Assembly: GCA_009775265.1 (NCBI GenBank)
Contig: VSPG01000032.1
Location: 1 to 23,850 of the forward strand
Length of the DNA: 23,850 bases
From: Muribaculaceae bacterium
Lineage (GTDB): Bacteria > Bacteroidota > Bacteroidia > Bacteroidales > Muribaculaceae
Direction: 5' to 3'
Shown in pieces: positions 16,067 through 23,360 of the stretch. Positions within the stretch are counted from its first letter, which is position 1, and every line of letters begins with the position of its first letter. The translations under genes and the position numbers were made by a program. The notes below the pieces were generated by a model that had not been told where the DNA came from, searched no databases, and was given only the letters and a program-made list of their open reading frames with translations.

Positions 16067-16122
16067 GCTGCGCCTTACCCTGCACGCAGCGCGTCATCCG
16101 CGTGCTGGCACGAGTGCCAGCA
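16067..16122 (-). repeat. Dyads at the 3' end of aroQ; possible weak terminator or RNA hairpin
   Basis: A perfect 9-bp inverted repeat, TGCTGGCAC (16103-16111) and GTGCCAGCA (16114-16122), lies within the last codons of aroQ. A second, 6-bp stem (GCTGCG 16067-16072, CGCAGC 16085-16090) lies just past the stop codon. A run of six T residues follows on the transcript strand (16048-16043), but 18 nt beyond the second stem. The layout is not a textbook intrinsic terminator, though it sits where the aroQ unit should end. Confidence 0.35.
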
Positions 16123-16540
16123 GGGCCTCGGCTGCGAGACGGTAGACGTCGTGCCCGAATCCTGCTATGGTGCCGGCGCACACCGGCGCGATGAACGAGT
16201 GGCGGCGCACCTGTTCGCGCGCTGCTGTGCGGCTCATGTGCACTTCCACCACGGGCACGCTGACGGCTGCCACGGCGTCGGCTATGGCGAGCGATGTGTG
16301 GGTGTAGGCCCCGGCGTTGAGTATTATGCCGTCCACGGCTCCGAAGCCGTGGGTGTGCAGGCAGTCTATTATGTCGCCTTCGTGGTTGCTCTGGAAATGT
16401 TCCACGACGGCGCGTCCGTGCATGGCCGCGCGCGTGGCGGCTATGATTTCGTCCATCGTGCGCGTTCCGTACACTTCTGGTTCGCGCCGGCCGGTGAGGT
16501 TGAGGTTGGGTCCGTTGACAATCAGCAGTGTGGGCTTCAT
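16094..16540 (-). CDS. aroQ: Type II 3-dehydroquinate dehydratase AroQ
   Basis: AroQ catalyses 3-dehydroquinate to 3-dehydroshikimate, the third step of the shikimate pathway, as a cytosolic dodecamer in known type II enzymes. The 148-residue protein carries the active-site set at the same positions as the Mycobacterium tuberculosis enzyme: N12, R19, Y24 (catalytic, in REPEVYG), N75, H81, E99, H101 and R112. The EVHLSN motif reads EVHMSR here, a change next to the active site that leaves E99 and H101 in place. The ATG at 16540 overlaps the mrp stop as ATGA, so it belongs to the trmB-mrp-aroQ unit. A perfect dyad lies in its last codons. Confidence 0.98.
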   Translation of the reverse strand: MKPTLLIVNGPNLNLTGRREPEVYGTRTMDEIIAATRAAMHGRAVVEHFQSNHEGDIIDCLHTHGFGAVDGIILNAGAYTHTSLAIADAVAAVSVPVVEVHMSRTAAREQVRRHSFIAPVCAGTIAGFGHDVYRLAAEALLALVPARG

Positions 16541-17649
16541 TTCTTTTTCACGTTTACGGCCTCGGTGGGCGGCAGCTGGCTGTTGCGCCGGGCCACGGCG
16601 TCGATGACCATGCGGGCCAGGTGGATGAAGCTTTGTGCGCTGAGCGTGCCTCCGAGGGCTATGGGGCTGCCGGAGTCGTTGTGCTCGCCGACGGCGGCCA
16701 CCAGCGGTATTTCGGCAAGTACGGGCAGATCGAAATCGGCGGCTGTGCGTCGTACGGCCTCGTCGGAGCCGAAGATGTAGTAGCGCTCGTCGGGATGCTT
16801 CTCGGGGGTGAACCATGCCATGTTGTCGACGATGCCGAGCACGGGCACGTTGATTTTCGGGTCGCGGAACATTGCTATGCCCTTGCGCGCGTCGGCCAGC
16901 GCCACTTCCTGCGGCGTGGTGACCACGAGAGCGCCCGTGATGCCGAGCGTCTGCACGAGTGTCAGATGGATGTCGCTCGTGCCCGGGGGCATGTCGATGA
17001 CGAAATAATCGAGCTCGCCCCAGTCGGCCTGCTCGATGAGCTGCTTAAGGGCGTTGGAGGCCATGGTGCCGCGCCACACCACTGCGCTGTCTTTTTCCAC
17101 CATCAGGCCGATGGAGAGCAGTTTCACTCCGTATTTCTCGATGGGTATGATGAGGTTGCGGCCGTCCACTTCGTGCATGTAGAGCTGTTCGTCTTCGATG
17201 CCGAACATCTTGGGCACGGACGGGCCGAATATGTCGGCGTCGAGCAGGCCCACGCGGTAGCCTTCCGCGGCGAGGCTCACGGCGAGGTTGGCGGCCACGG
17301 TGCTTTTGCCCACTCCGCCTTTGCCCGACGACACGGCCACGATGTCGCGCACGCCGGGGAGCGCCGGGGCTTTTGCCCCGGGGGACGGAGTGCGGGTCTT
17401 GATGCGTATGTCGGCCTCGACGTCGGCCGCCACGAATGTGTGCAGGGCGGCTTCGGCCGATTTCACCACCGAGCGCGCGAAGGGGTCGGTGGATTTGTCG
17501 AAGATGAGCGAGAAGCTCACCTTGCGTCCGTCGATGCGCATGTCGTCCTCGACCATGCCGAGGCTTACTATGTCTTTGCCCGAGCCGGGATAGCGCACTG
17601 TGCGCAGGGCGTCGGTGATTTGTGCGGGATATAAGGGGTTTTCTGCCAT
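16537..17649 (-). CDS. mrp: Mrp/ApbC-type P-loop ATPase (iron-sulfur carrier family), lacking the CxxC motif
   Basis: Mrp/ApbC proteins (Nbp35 family) are P-loop ATPases implicated in iron-sulfur cluster carriage. In the 370-residue protein a DUF59/MIP18-like domain spans about 5-90, and the deviant Walker A GKGGVGKST is at 109-117, followed by LLDADIFGPS at 135-144 and VIDMPPGTSD at 217-226. Where classical members have a CPxC cluster-binding motif after the NM-F sequence, this protein reads NMAWFTPEKHP at 276-286. I find no cysteine anywhere in it, so the usual bridging cluster cannot form. I recall similar loss in other Bacteroidetes Mrp proteins. The start at 17649 lies 15 bp after trmB and has an A-rich leader. 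The 3' end overlaps aroQ by 4 nt. Confidence 0.95.
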   Translation of the reverse strand: MAENPLYPAQITDALRTVRYPGSGKDIVSLGMVEDDMRIDGRKVSFSLIFDKSTDPFARSVVKSAEAALHTFVAADVEADIRIKTRTPSPGAKAPALPGVRDIVAVSSGKGGVGKSTVAANLAVSLAAEGYRVGLLDADIFGPSVPKMFGIEDEQLYMHEVDGRNLIIPIEKYGVKLLSIGLMVEKDSAVVWRGTMASNALKQLIEQADWGELDYFVIDMPPGTSDIHLTLVQTLGITGALVVTTPQEVALADARKGIAMFRDPKINVPVLGIVDNMAWFTPEKHPDERYYIFGSDEAVRRTAADFDLPVLAEIPLVAAVGEHNDSGSPIALGGTLSAQSFIHLARMVIDAVARRNSQLPPTEAVNVKKK

Positions 17650-17664
17650 GATTCCGTGTTTTTT

Positions 17665-18435
17665 TCAGTTTTCGCCGAGCATCTGCGGCATCTGTATGTA
17701 GCCGCGCGAGTAGCTGCGGTGTGTGTCTTTGGGGATGTCGTCGGCTTCGGGCTCGCAGAGCGGCGTGTCGCCGTCGAGGGAGAATGCGAGGTATTTTATG
17801 CTCAGTCCGCGTTCGAGCCACTGCTGCTCGTAGTGTGTGCGTATGCCGAGCCACGGTTCGGCCGTGGTGTAGTCCTCGCCGTACAGGTCGGCGGTGTCGG
17901 CGGCCACGGCGAGGCTGTTGTGGCGCGCCATGCGCGCCGTGTAGGCGTAGAGGAAGGGGCTGTCGGTCTTAAGCCTCAGCATGCAGCCCGGGGCGGCCAC
18001 GCGGCGGTACATGGAGCAGAAGCGTGTGCCCGTGAGGCGTTTGTTCACTTTCTGCATCTGCGGGTCGGGAAACGTGACCCATATGTCGCTCACCTCGCCC
18101 GGGGCGAAGAACCTGTCGAGCAGTTCGATGCCGGTGCGTACGAACGCCACGTTGCGCAGCCCTTCGCGCTGCGCGGCCATGGCGCCGGCATGCATGCGCG
18201 CGCCTTTTATGTCGATGCCTATGTAGTTGCGGGAGGCGTCGCGACGGGCGAGCCCTACGGTGTACTCGCCTTTTCCGCAGCCGAGTTCGAGGACTATGGG
18301 GTTGTCGTTGCCGAACACTTCATGCCACCGTCCCCGCCATGGAAATCCTTCCTCGGCGAGGCGTCCGTAGGGGTACTGGTATACGAAATCTATTTCGCTC
18401 AGTTCGCTGAATTTGCGCAGTTTGTTCTTTCCCAT
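17665..18435 (-). CDS. trmB: tRNA (guanine(46)-N7)-methyltransferase TrmB
   Basis: TrmB makes 7-methylguanosine at position 46 in the tRNA variable loop, using S-adenosylmethionine. The 256-residue protein has the SAM-binding ELGCGKGEY at 50-58, YIGIDIKG at 71-78, the catalytic-loop FPDP at 122-125 followed by KRLT at 132-135, and the THYE motif at 200-203 near the substrate pocket. The length is typical of the family. The frame is open far upstream, but the ATG at 18435 matches the family N-terminus and shares one base with the stop codon of the preceding LRR gene (TGATG), so translation is probably coupled. mrp follows after 15 bp. Confidence 0.98.
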   Translation of the reverse strand: MGKNKLRKFSELSEIDFVYQYPYGRLAEEGFPWRGRWHEVFGNDNPIVLELGCGKGEYTVGLARRDASRNYIGIDIKGARMHAGAMAAQREGLRNVAFVRTGIELLDRFFAPGEVSDIWVTFPDPQMQKVNKRLTGTRFCSMYRRVAAPGCMLRLKTDSPFLYAYTARMARHNSLAVAADTADLYGEDYTTAEPWLGIRTHYEQQWLERGLSIKYLAFSLDGDTPLCEPEADDIPKDTHRSYSRGYIQMPQMLGEN

Positions 18436-19847
18436 CAGTGTTTTCTTGCTATTTTCAGTGTGGCCTGCGCACGGGCGCCTTCGGCGGCAAGCAGGTATGT
18501 GTGTGTGCTCCACGGCGATGTGTCGAGCACGGCGCGGCCGTCGGTGCCGACGGCGAGCAGGGCGAGGGTGCGGCCTTCGGTGTCGGCCACGCGGATGCGT
18601 TCTGCGGCTGTTTCGCGGCATTCGATGAGCAGTATGTGGCCGTCGAAGCGTGCGCGTATGCCGCCGGCAGGGGCGGCGTGTATGTCGTCTATGGAGTTTT
18701 GTCCACGGATGTCGAATTCCTGCCACTGGGCGGCGCACCGGAAGGCTTCGGCCATGTCCGGCGCGGTGTGCAGCCTTACGGTTTTCTGGCTGACTCCGCT
18801 CCATACGCCCTCTCCGAGCGCCGGCACGGATGTGAGCGCCGTGGCGTCGATTTCCGCGAGGCCTGTCATGCCTTCCATGGCGTTGTCGCCTATGTGCGCG
18901 AGGGAGGGGTGGAGTGTGAGACGGCCGATGCCGTCGGCTCCTGCAAGGGAGAAGTCGGCTATTTCCGCCACGGGCAGTCTCGCCTGCGAGAGTGCCGTGC
19001 ACGCCATGGCGAGCGCGTGTGCCGAGCCGGCGTCGCAACCTTCGGGCAGCGACAGCGACTGCAGGTCTCCGCACCCTGAAAATGCGGCGGCCTCTACGGT
19101 GTGCAGTCCGGAGCATGCGCCGAGGTCGGCGTGCCGCAGTCCGGAGCCGCTGAATGCGTGTGCGCCTATGGTTTTCAGCTCTGTGCCGAAAGTGAGTTCT
19201 TTCAGCGCCGTGCAGCCTTGGAACGCACGCTCTCCGACGGCTGTGGCGCGGTCGGTGCCGGACACGGCGGCGAGGGAGGCGCAGCCTGCGAAACATCTGT
19301 CAGGCACGGCGGAGCCTTGCGGGAGGGCGACTCTCTGAAGCGCCGTGCATTGCGCGAACGCTCCTTCGCCGAGCGCTGCGGCCGGGGCTGCCACCGATGC
19401 GGCTCGCAGTTGTGTGCATCCGGCAAAAGCGCCGGCTCCTATGCTGCGCACTGTTTCCGGGAGGGTTATTTCCGTGACGGGCGTCCCGGCCATGGCGAAG
19501 TCTCCGATGGCGGCAAGCGATGGCGGCAAGGCGATGGACGATATGCTTGTGCCTGCAAGGATGAAATGCGGCAGGGTGGCGGCTTCGAAGCTGTGCAGGC
19601 CGTGGAGCGGTTCGCCACTGTAGGCGCTTATGGAGGCCGCGGAGATGTCGAGCGTGGCGAGCGATGTCATTTCCGAGGCTATGAACGCGAAGTCCGACGC
19701 GTCGACGGCGCCTTCGATGCGCAATGTGGCCACGGAGGCAGGTGCGGGCACCGCGTCGCGCAGCGTGCCGGGAGACACACGCACCGACAAGGCCGCTGCC
19801 GGAAGCGCTGCCGCGGCAAAAACGAGGAGTGAGAACAATCGTATCAT
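18435..19847 (-). CDS. Secreted BspA-like leucine-rich-repeat protein
   Basis: This is a predicted exported protein of 470 residues. It begins with a Sec-type signal peptide (hydrophobic core at about 3-19, Ala-rich cleavage region near 18-21). From about 110 to 350 it carries BspA-type LRR_5 repeats of about 23 residues with the pattern IG-x-x-AF-x-GC-x-x-L; clear copies start near 135, 158, 180, 203, 226 and 250. The last 75 residues form a beta-rich domain ending in LKIARKH that resembles the C-terminal tail of Bacteroidetes secreted proteins. An in-frame ATG nine codons upstream (19874) is rejected as the start, because the promoter-like -7 element is only 5 bp away from it and the signal peptide begins at 19847. 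Function is unknown; BspA-type repeats often mediate adhesion. It heads the unit with trmB, mrp and aroQ. Confidence 0.9.
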   Translation of the reverse strand: MIRLFSLLVFAAAALPAAALSVRVSPGTLRDAVPAPASVATLRIEGAVDASDFAFIASEMTSLATLDISAASISAYSGEPLHGLHSFEAATLPHFILAGTSISSIALPPSLAAIGDFAMAGTPVTEITLPETVRSIGAGAFAGCTQLRAASVAAPAAALGEGAFAQCTALQRVALPQGSAVPDRCFAGCASLAAVSGTDRATAVGERAFQGCTALKELTFGTELKTIGAHAFSGSGLRHADLGACSGLHTVEAAAFSGCGDLQSLSLPEGCDAGSAHALAMACTALSQARLPVAEIADFSLAGADGIGRLTLHPSLAHIGDNAMEGMTGLAEIDATALTSVPALGEGVWSGVSQKTVRLHTAPDMAEAFRCAAQWQEFDIRGQNSIDDIHAAPAGGIRARFDGHILLIECRETAAERIRVADTEGRTLALLAVGTDGRAVLDTSPWSTHTYLLAAEGARAQATLKIARKH

Positions 19848-19878
19848 CTTGGACAAACTCTTGGGGCAAGGCATTGTG

Positions 19879-19911
19879 CAAAATTACTATTTTTTCGGCG
19901 AAGGGATGCAA
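19879..19911 (-). promoter_or_regulatory. Putative promoter for the LRR-trmB-mrp-aroQ unit
   Basis: On the minus strand TTG (19911-19909), a 22-nt spacer and TAATTTTG (19886-19879) fit the Bacteroidetes consensus with the same spacing as the rsmH site. Transcription would start near 19873, leaving about 25 nt to the ATG at 19847. This supports that ATG over the upstream one. Confidence 0.55.
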
Positions 19912-19947
19912 GCGAGGGGGTTCAAAAAACAAAAAACGAATAAAAAT

Positions 19948-19964
19948 AGGTGCAAATCGCACCT
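19948..19964. promoter_or_regulatory. Perfect dyad between divergent promoters; possible operator
   Basis: AGGTGC (19948-19953), five bases AAATC, and GCACCT (19959-19964) make a perfect 6-bp inverted repeat in an otherwise A/T-tract-rich stretch. It lies between the two divergent -7 elements and just upstream of, or on, the topA -33 region. On the minus strand it is followed by T-rich sequence, but no transcript is expected to end there, so an operator is more likely than a terminator. The remainder of 19848-20050 shows only A and T tracts. Confidence 0.4.
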
Positions 19965-19992
19965 TTATGCGCCGTAGGTCGTTTCTTTTTTA

Positions 19993-20000
19993 TAATTTTG
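19993..20000 (+). promoter_or_regulatory. Putative -7 element of the topA promoter
   Basis: TAATTTTG matches TAnnTTTG and is identical to the -7 element of the divergent promoter. No TTG or TTTG stands 19-23 nt upstream; the nearest approximation is TTTA at 19964-19967. A start near 20006 gives a leader of about 45 nt that is almost entirely A and T just before the ATG, with no Shine-Dalgarno sequence. Confidence 0.5.
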
Positions 20001-20050
20001 TCGGCTGAAAACTTTTTTGAATCACACATAGAATATAAATATACAATTAA

Positions 20051-22414
20051 ATGTTGAAGAATTTAGTCATCGTCGAGTCGCCTGCCAAGGCAAAAACCAT
20101 AGAGAAGTTTTTGGGCAAAGACTTCAAAGTGATGTCGAGCTACGGACATGTGCGCGATTTGAAACGCAAGAGTTTCAGTATCGACGTTGACCATGGTTTC
20201 AGTCCTGTGTACGAGATTCCCGACGAGAAGCAGGCTCTGGTGGGCGAACTGCGCAAGGCGGCCGCCGAGGCCGAGACCGTGTGGCTCGCGTCCGATGAAG
20301 ACCGCGAGGGAGAAGCCATAGCCTGGCATCTTTACGAGGTGCTGGAGCTCAAGCCCGAGAACACGCGCCGCATCGTGTTCCACGAAATCACCAAAAAAGC
20401 CATTCTCAACGCTATCGCCAACCCGCGCGGCATAGACCTGAACCGCGTGGACGCCCAGCAGGCGCGCCGTGTGCTCGACCGCATCGTGGGTTTCGAGCTT
20501 TCTCCCGTGTTGTGGAAGAAAATCAAGCCGGCGCTGTCGGCCGGCCGCGTGCAGAGCGTGGCTGTGCGTCTGATTGTGGAACGCGAGGAGGAGATAAAAC
20601 GCTTTGTGAGCGAGCCTTACTGGCGTGTGGGAGCCACTTTCGCCACTGCCGACGGCGCGGCTTTTGCGGCGGAGTTCAGCCGCCGCCTGCCCGACGAGGC
20701 CGCAGGCCGCGAACTGCTCGGCTGCTGCGCCGGCACACGCTTCGAAGTGGCCGACGTGCAGGTGAAGCCGCACTCCAAGGCTCCGGCGCCCCCGTTCACG
20801 ACATCGACTCTCCAGCAGGAGGCTTCGAGGCGCCTGGGATTCACGGTGGCGCAGACCATGATGGTGGCGCAGCGCCTGTACGAGGCCGGACACATAACCT
20901 ATATGCGTACCGACTCCGTGAACCTCAGCGAGGAGGCCCTTGCGGCAATATCGGCTGAAATCACCGCCAAAATCGGAGCCGACTACCTGCACGTGCGCCG
21001 CTACCACACCAACAGCAAGGGCGCGCAGGAAGCCCACGAGGCCATACGCCCAGCCTATGTCGACCGTCCCTCCATCGACGGCACATCGCAGGAGAAACGC
21101 CTCTACGCCCTCATACGCCGGCGCACGCTTGCCTCGCAGATGGCCGACGCGCAGATAGAGAAGACCACGGTGGACATAACCGCCGCAGGCGCGGCAGGCG
21201 ACGACCGCTTCACGGCATCGGGCGAAGTGGTGAAGTTCGACGGCTATCTGCGGGTTTACGCCTCGCATGCACAGAGCTCTGACGAGGGCGAGGCCGACAT
21301 CCGCGAAAACGACGGCGCGTCCACCCTTCCGGCGCTCTCTCCCGGCATGCCGCTCGAGGCGCTCGGCATGACCGCCACGGAGCGCTTCACGCAGCAGCCG
21401 CTGCGCTATTCCGAGGCCACTCTCGTGCGCAAGATGGAGGAGCTGGGCATAGGCCGCCCTTCGACCTACGCGCCCACCATATCCACCATCCAGCAGCGCG
21501 AATATGTGGAGAAAGGCGAGCACGAAGGCACCGAGCGCAGCTATGGCGTGCTCACCCTCGACGCCGAAGGGCGGATACGCCGCACGGAGCGCACGGAGGC
21601 CGTGGGCAGCGACAAGGGAAAACTCGTGCCTACCGACATCGGCACGGTGGTGAACAAGTTCCTCACGGAATATTTTCCTGACATCCTCGACTACAACTTC
21701 ACGGCACGCGTGGAGGAGCGTTTCGACGACATCGCCGAGGGCAAACTGCCGTGGGCAGGCGAAATCAGCGATTTCTACAGCATGTTCCACCCGGTGGTGG
21801 ACCGCACGCTCAACATGCGCCTCGAGCACAAAGTGGGCGAACGCGTGCTGGGCACCGACCCCGCCACGGGCGAGCCGGTGAGCGTGAAGATAGGCCGTTT
21901 CGGCCCCCTCGTGCAGGTGGGCGACGGAGAAGGCGACACCAAGCCGCGCTTCGCTTCGCTCCTGAAAGGGCAGAGCGTGGCCACAATCACCCTGGAGGAG
22001 GCCCTGCGCCTGTTCGATTTTCCGCGTGAGCTCGGAAGCTTCGAGGATGCCGACGTGACCGTGGCCATAGGCCGCTTCGGTCCGTATGTGCGCCACAAAG
22101 GCAAGTTCGTGAGCATTCCCAAGGACGAGGCGCCCGCGTCGGTTGGCCTGGAAAGGGCTGTCGAGCTTATCCTCGCCAAACGCGATGCCGAAAGCAAAAA
22201 AGTGGTGAAGACATTCGACGAAGCCCCCGGCACGCAGATTCTCAACGGCCGCTTCGGGGTGTACATAGCCAGCGACGGCGCCAATTACAAAATACCCAAA
22301 ACCATAGCCGACCCTGCGGCGCTCACCCTCGACGAAGTGCGTGAGATCATAGCCTCGCAGGATGTGAAACCCAAGCGTACGGCCGGCCGCCGCACCGCAC
22401 GCGCAAAAAAGTAA
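20051..22414 (+). CDS. topA: DNA topoisomerase I (type IA)
   Basis: TopA relaxes negative supercoils by passing one strand through a transient break. The 787-residue protein begins with the Toprim domain, with VESPAKAKTIEKFLG at 8-22 and the metal-binding SDEDREGEAIAW at 81-92. The catalytic tyrosine is Y284 in HITYMRTDS, EAHEAIRP is at 327-334 and LGIGRPSTYAPTI at 465-477. The C-terminal region has three topoisomerase C-repeats of the GRFGxxV type (near 615, 674 and 733) and a Lys/Arg-rich tail. It has no cysteine-rich zinc ribbons; C225 and C226 are the only cysteines. The ATG at 20051 begins right at the Toprim strand after an AT-rich leader. The pseudouridine synthase gene follows after 18 bp. 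Confidence 0.99.
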   Translation: MLKNLVIVESPAKAKTIEKFLGKDFKVMSSYGHVRDLKRKSFSIDVDHGFSPVYEIPDEKQALVGELRKAAAEAETVWLASDEDREGEAIAWHLYEVLELKPENTRRIVFHEITKKAILNAIANPRGIDLNRVDAQQARRVLDRIVGFELSPVLWKKIKPALSAGRVQSVAVRLIVEREEEIKRFVSEPYWRVGATFATADGAAFAAEFSRRLPDEAAGRELLGCCAGTRFEVADVQVKPHSKAPAPPFTTSTLQQEASRRLGFTVAQTMMVAQRLYEAGHITYMRTDSVNLSEEALAAISAEITAKIGADYLHVRRYHTNSKGAQEAHEAIRPAYVDRPSIDGTSQEKRLYALIRRRTLASQMADAQIEKTTVDITAAGAAGDDRFTASGEVVKFDGYLRVYASHAQSSDEGEADIRENDGASTLPALSPGMPLEALGMTATERFTQQPLRYSEATLVRKMEELGIGRPSTYAPTISTIQQREYVEKGEHEGTERSYGVLTLDAEGRIRRTERTEAVGSDKGKLVPTDIGTVVNKFLTEYFPDILDYNFTARVEERFDDIAEGKLPWAGEISDFYSMFHPVVDRTLNMRLEHKVGERVLGTDPATGEPVSVKIGRFGPLVQVGDGEGDTKPRFASLLKGQSVATITLEEALRLFDFPRELGSFEDADVTVAIGRFGPYVRHKGKFVSIPKDEAPASVGLERAVELILAKRDAESKKVVKTFDEAPGTQILNGRFGVYIASDGANYKIPKTIADPAALTLDEVREIIASQDVKPKRTAGRRTARAKK

Positions 22415-22432
22415 ACAAACCAACCAGACATA

Positions 22433-23356
22433 ATGCCACGCCAACTCCCATGCAAACCCGGGGCCGAACGCGCCAAGCGCCGCCCCGACATCATACTCTC
22501 CTTCCGCGCCGAAGCTCCTGCCGGCCTGCTCGAATTTCTGATACAGAGCATGCCCGACCGCAAGCGCACCACCGTGAAGGACTATCTCAAACACCGCCAG
22601 GTGATGGTGGACGGCGTAGTGACCACGCAGTGGGACACTGCGGTGGAAACCGGCTCGGAGGTGCGTGTGAACACTTCGCGTGAGTTTCAGACGTTCTCCA
22701 ACCCGCGCATCAAGATAGTGTACGAGGACGACGACATAATAGTTGTGAACAAGGGCTACGGCCTGCTGTCGGTGGGCACCGACAGCAAGCGCGACGGCAC
22801 GGCCTATTCCATACTGCGCGACTACGTGAAGCGTGTGGACCCCCGCCAGAAGCTTTTCATCGTGCACCGTCTCGACCAGCATACGTCCGGGCTGATGATG
22901 TTCGCCAAGACGGCCGAGGCCAAGGAGACCATGCAGCACAACTGGAACAACATGGTGCTCGAACGCCGCTACGTGGCCGTGGTGGAAGGCGGCGCGCCCG
23001 ACCCCTCGGAGGGCATCGTGCGCAGCAGGCTGGCGGAGAATGCCGAGCATGTGGTGTATGTCACCGACGACGCCGAGGCAGGACGCGAGGCCGTCACGGA
23101 ATACCGCACCCTTGCCGCACGCGGCAATTATGCCCTGGTGGAGCTGCAGCTCGCCACCGGCCGCAAGAACCAGATACGCGTGCACATGCAGCAGATAGGC
23201 CACCCCATAGCCGGCGACCGCAAGTACGGCGCCGCCACGGCGCCCATACGCCGTCTCGCCCTGCATGCGCGCACGCTGCGCTTCGTGCATCCGCGCACGC
23301 GCCGCGACATGAATTTCTCCACACCCGTGCCCGCTTCGTTCAAGAGCCTTGTGTAA
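22433..23356 (+). CDS. RluA-family RNA pseudouridine synthase with N-terminal S4 domain
   Basis: This enzyme should convert uridine to pseudouridine in rRNA or tRNA. The 307-residue protein has an S4-like RNA-binding region at about 28-80 and the catalytic motif HRLDQHTSGL at 145-154, with D148 as the nucleophilic aspartate. It also has TGRKNQIRVH at 242-251, GDRKYG at 261-266 and LALHA at 275-279, all RluA/RluD family signatures. The exact uridine target cannot be assigned, since RluA, RluC and RluD paralogues share these motifs; the S4 domain points to the RluC/RluD side. The ATG at 22433 follows topA by 18 bp. A Fur-family gene begins 4 bp after its stop, so the three are likely one transcript. 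Confidence 0.95.
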   Translation: MPRQLPCKPGAERAKRRPDIILSFRAEAPAGLLEFLIQSMPDRKRTTVKDYLKHRQVMVDGVVTTQWDTAVETGSEVRVNTSREFQTFSNPRIKIVYEDDDIIVVNKGYGLLSVGTDSKRDGTAYSILRDYVKRVDPRQKLFIVHRLDQHTSGLMMFAKTAEAKETMQHNWNNMVLERRYVAVVEGGAPDPSEGIVRSRLAENAEHVVYVTDDAEAGREAVTEYRTLAARGNYALVELQLATGRKNQIRVHMQQIGHPIAGDRKYGAATAPIRRLALHARTLRFVHPRTRRDMNFSTPVPASFKSLV

Positions 23357-23360
23357 AGCG

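Noticed and set aside
17651..17665. T-run between mrp and trmB as a terminator
   Set aside because: The T-run is on the plus strand; on the minus-strand transcript it is an A-rich leader before mrp, and no hairpin precedes it.
19941..19964. Dyad followed by T-rich sequence on the minus strand as an intrinsic terminator
   Set aside because: Genes diverge from this region, so no minus-strand transcript is expected to arrive here; an operator or leader role fits better.
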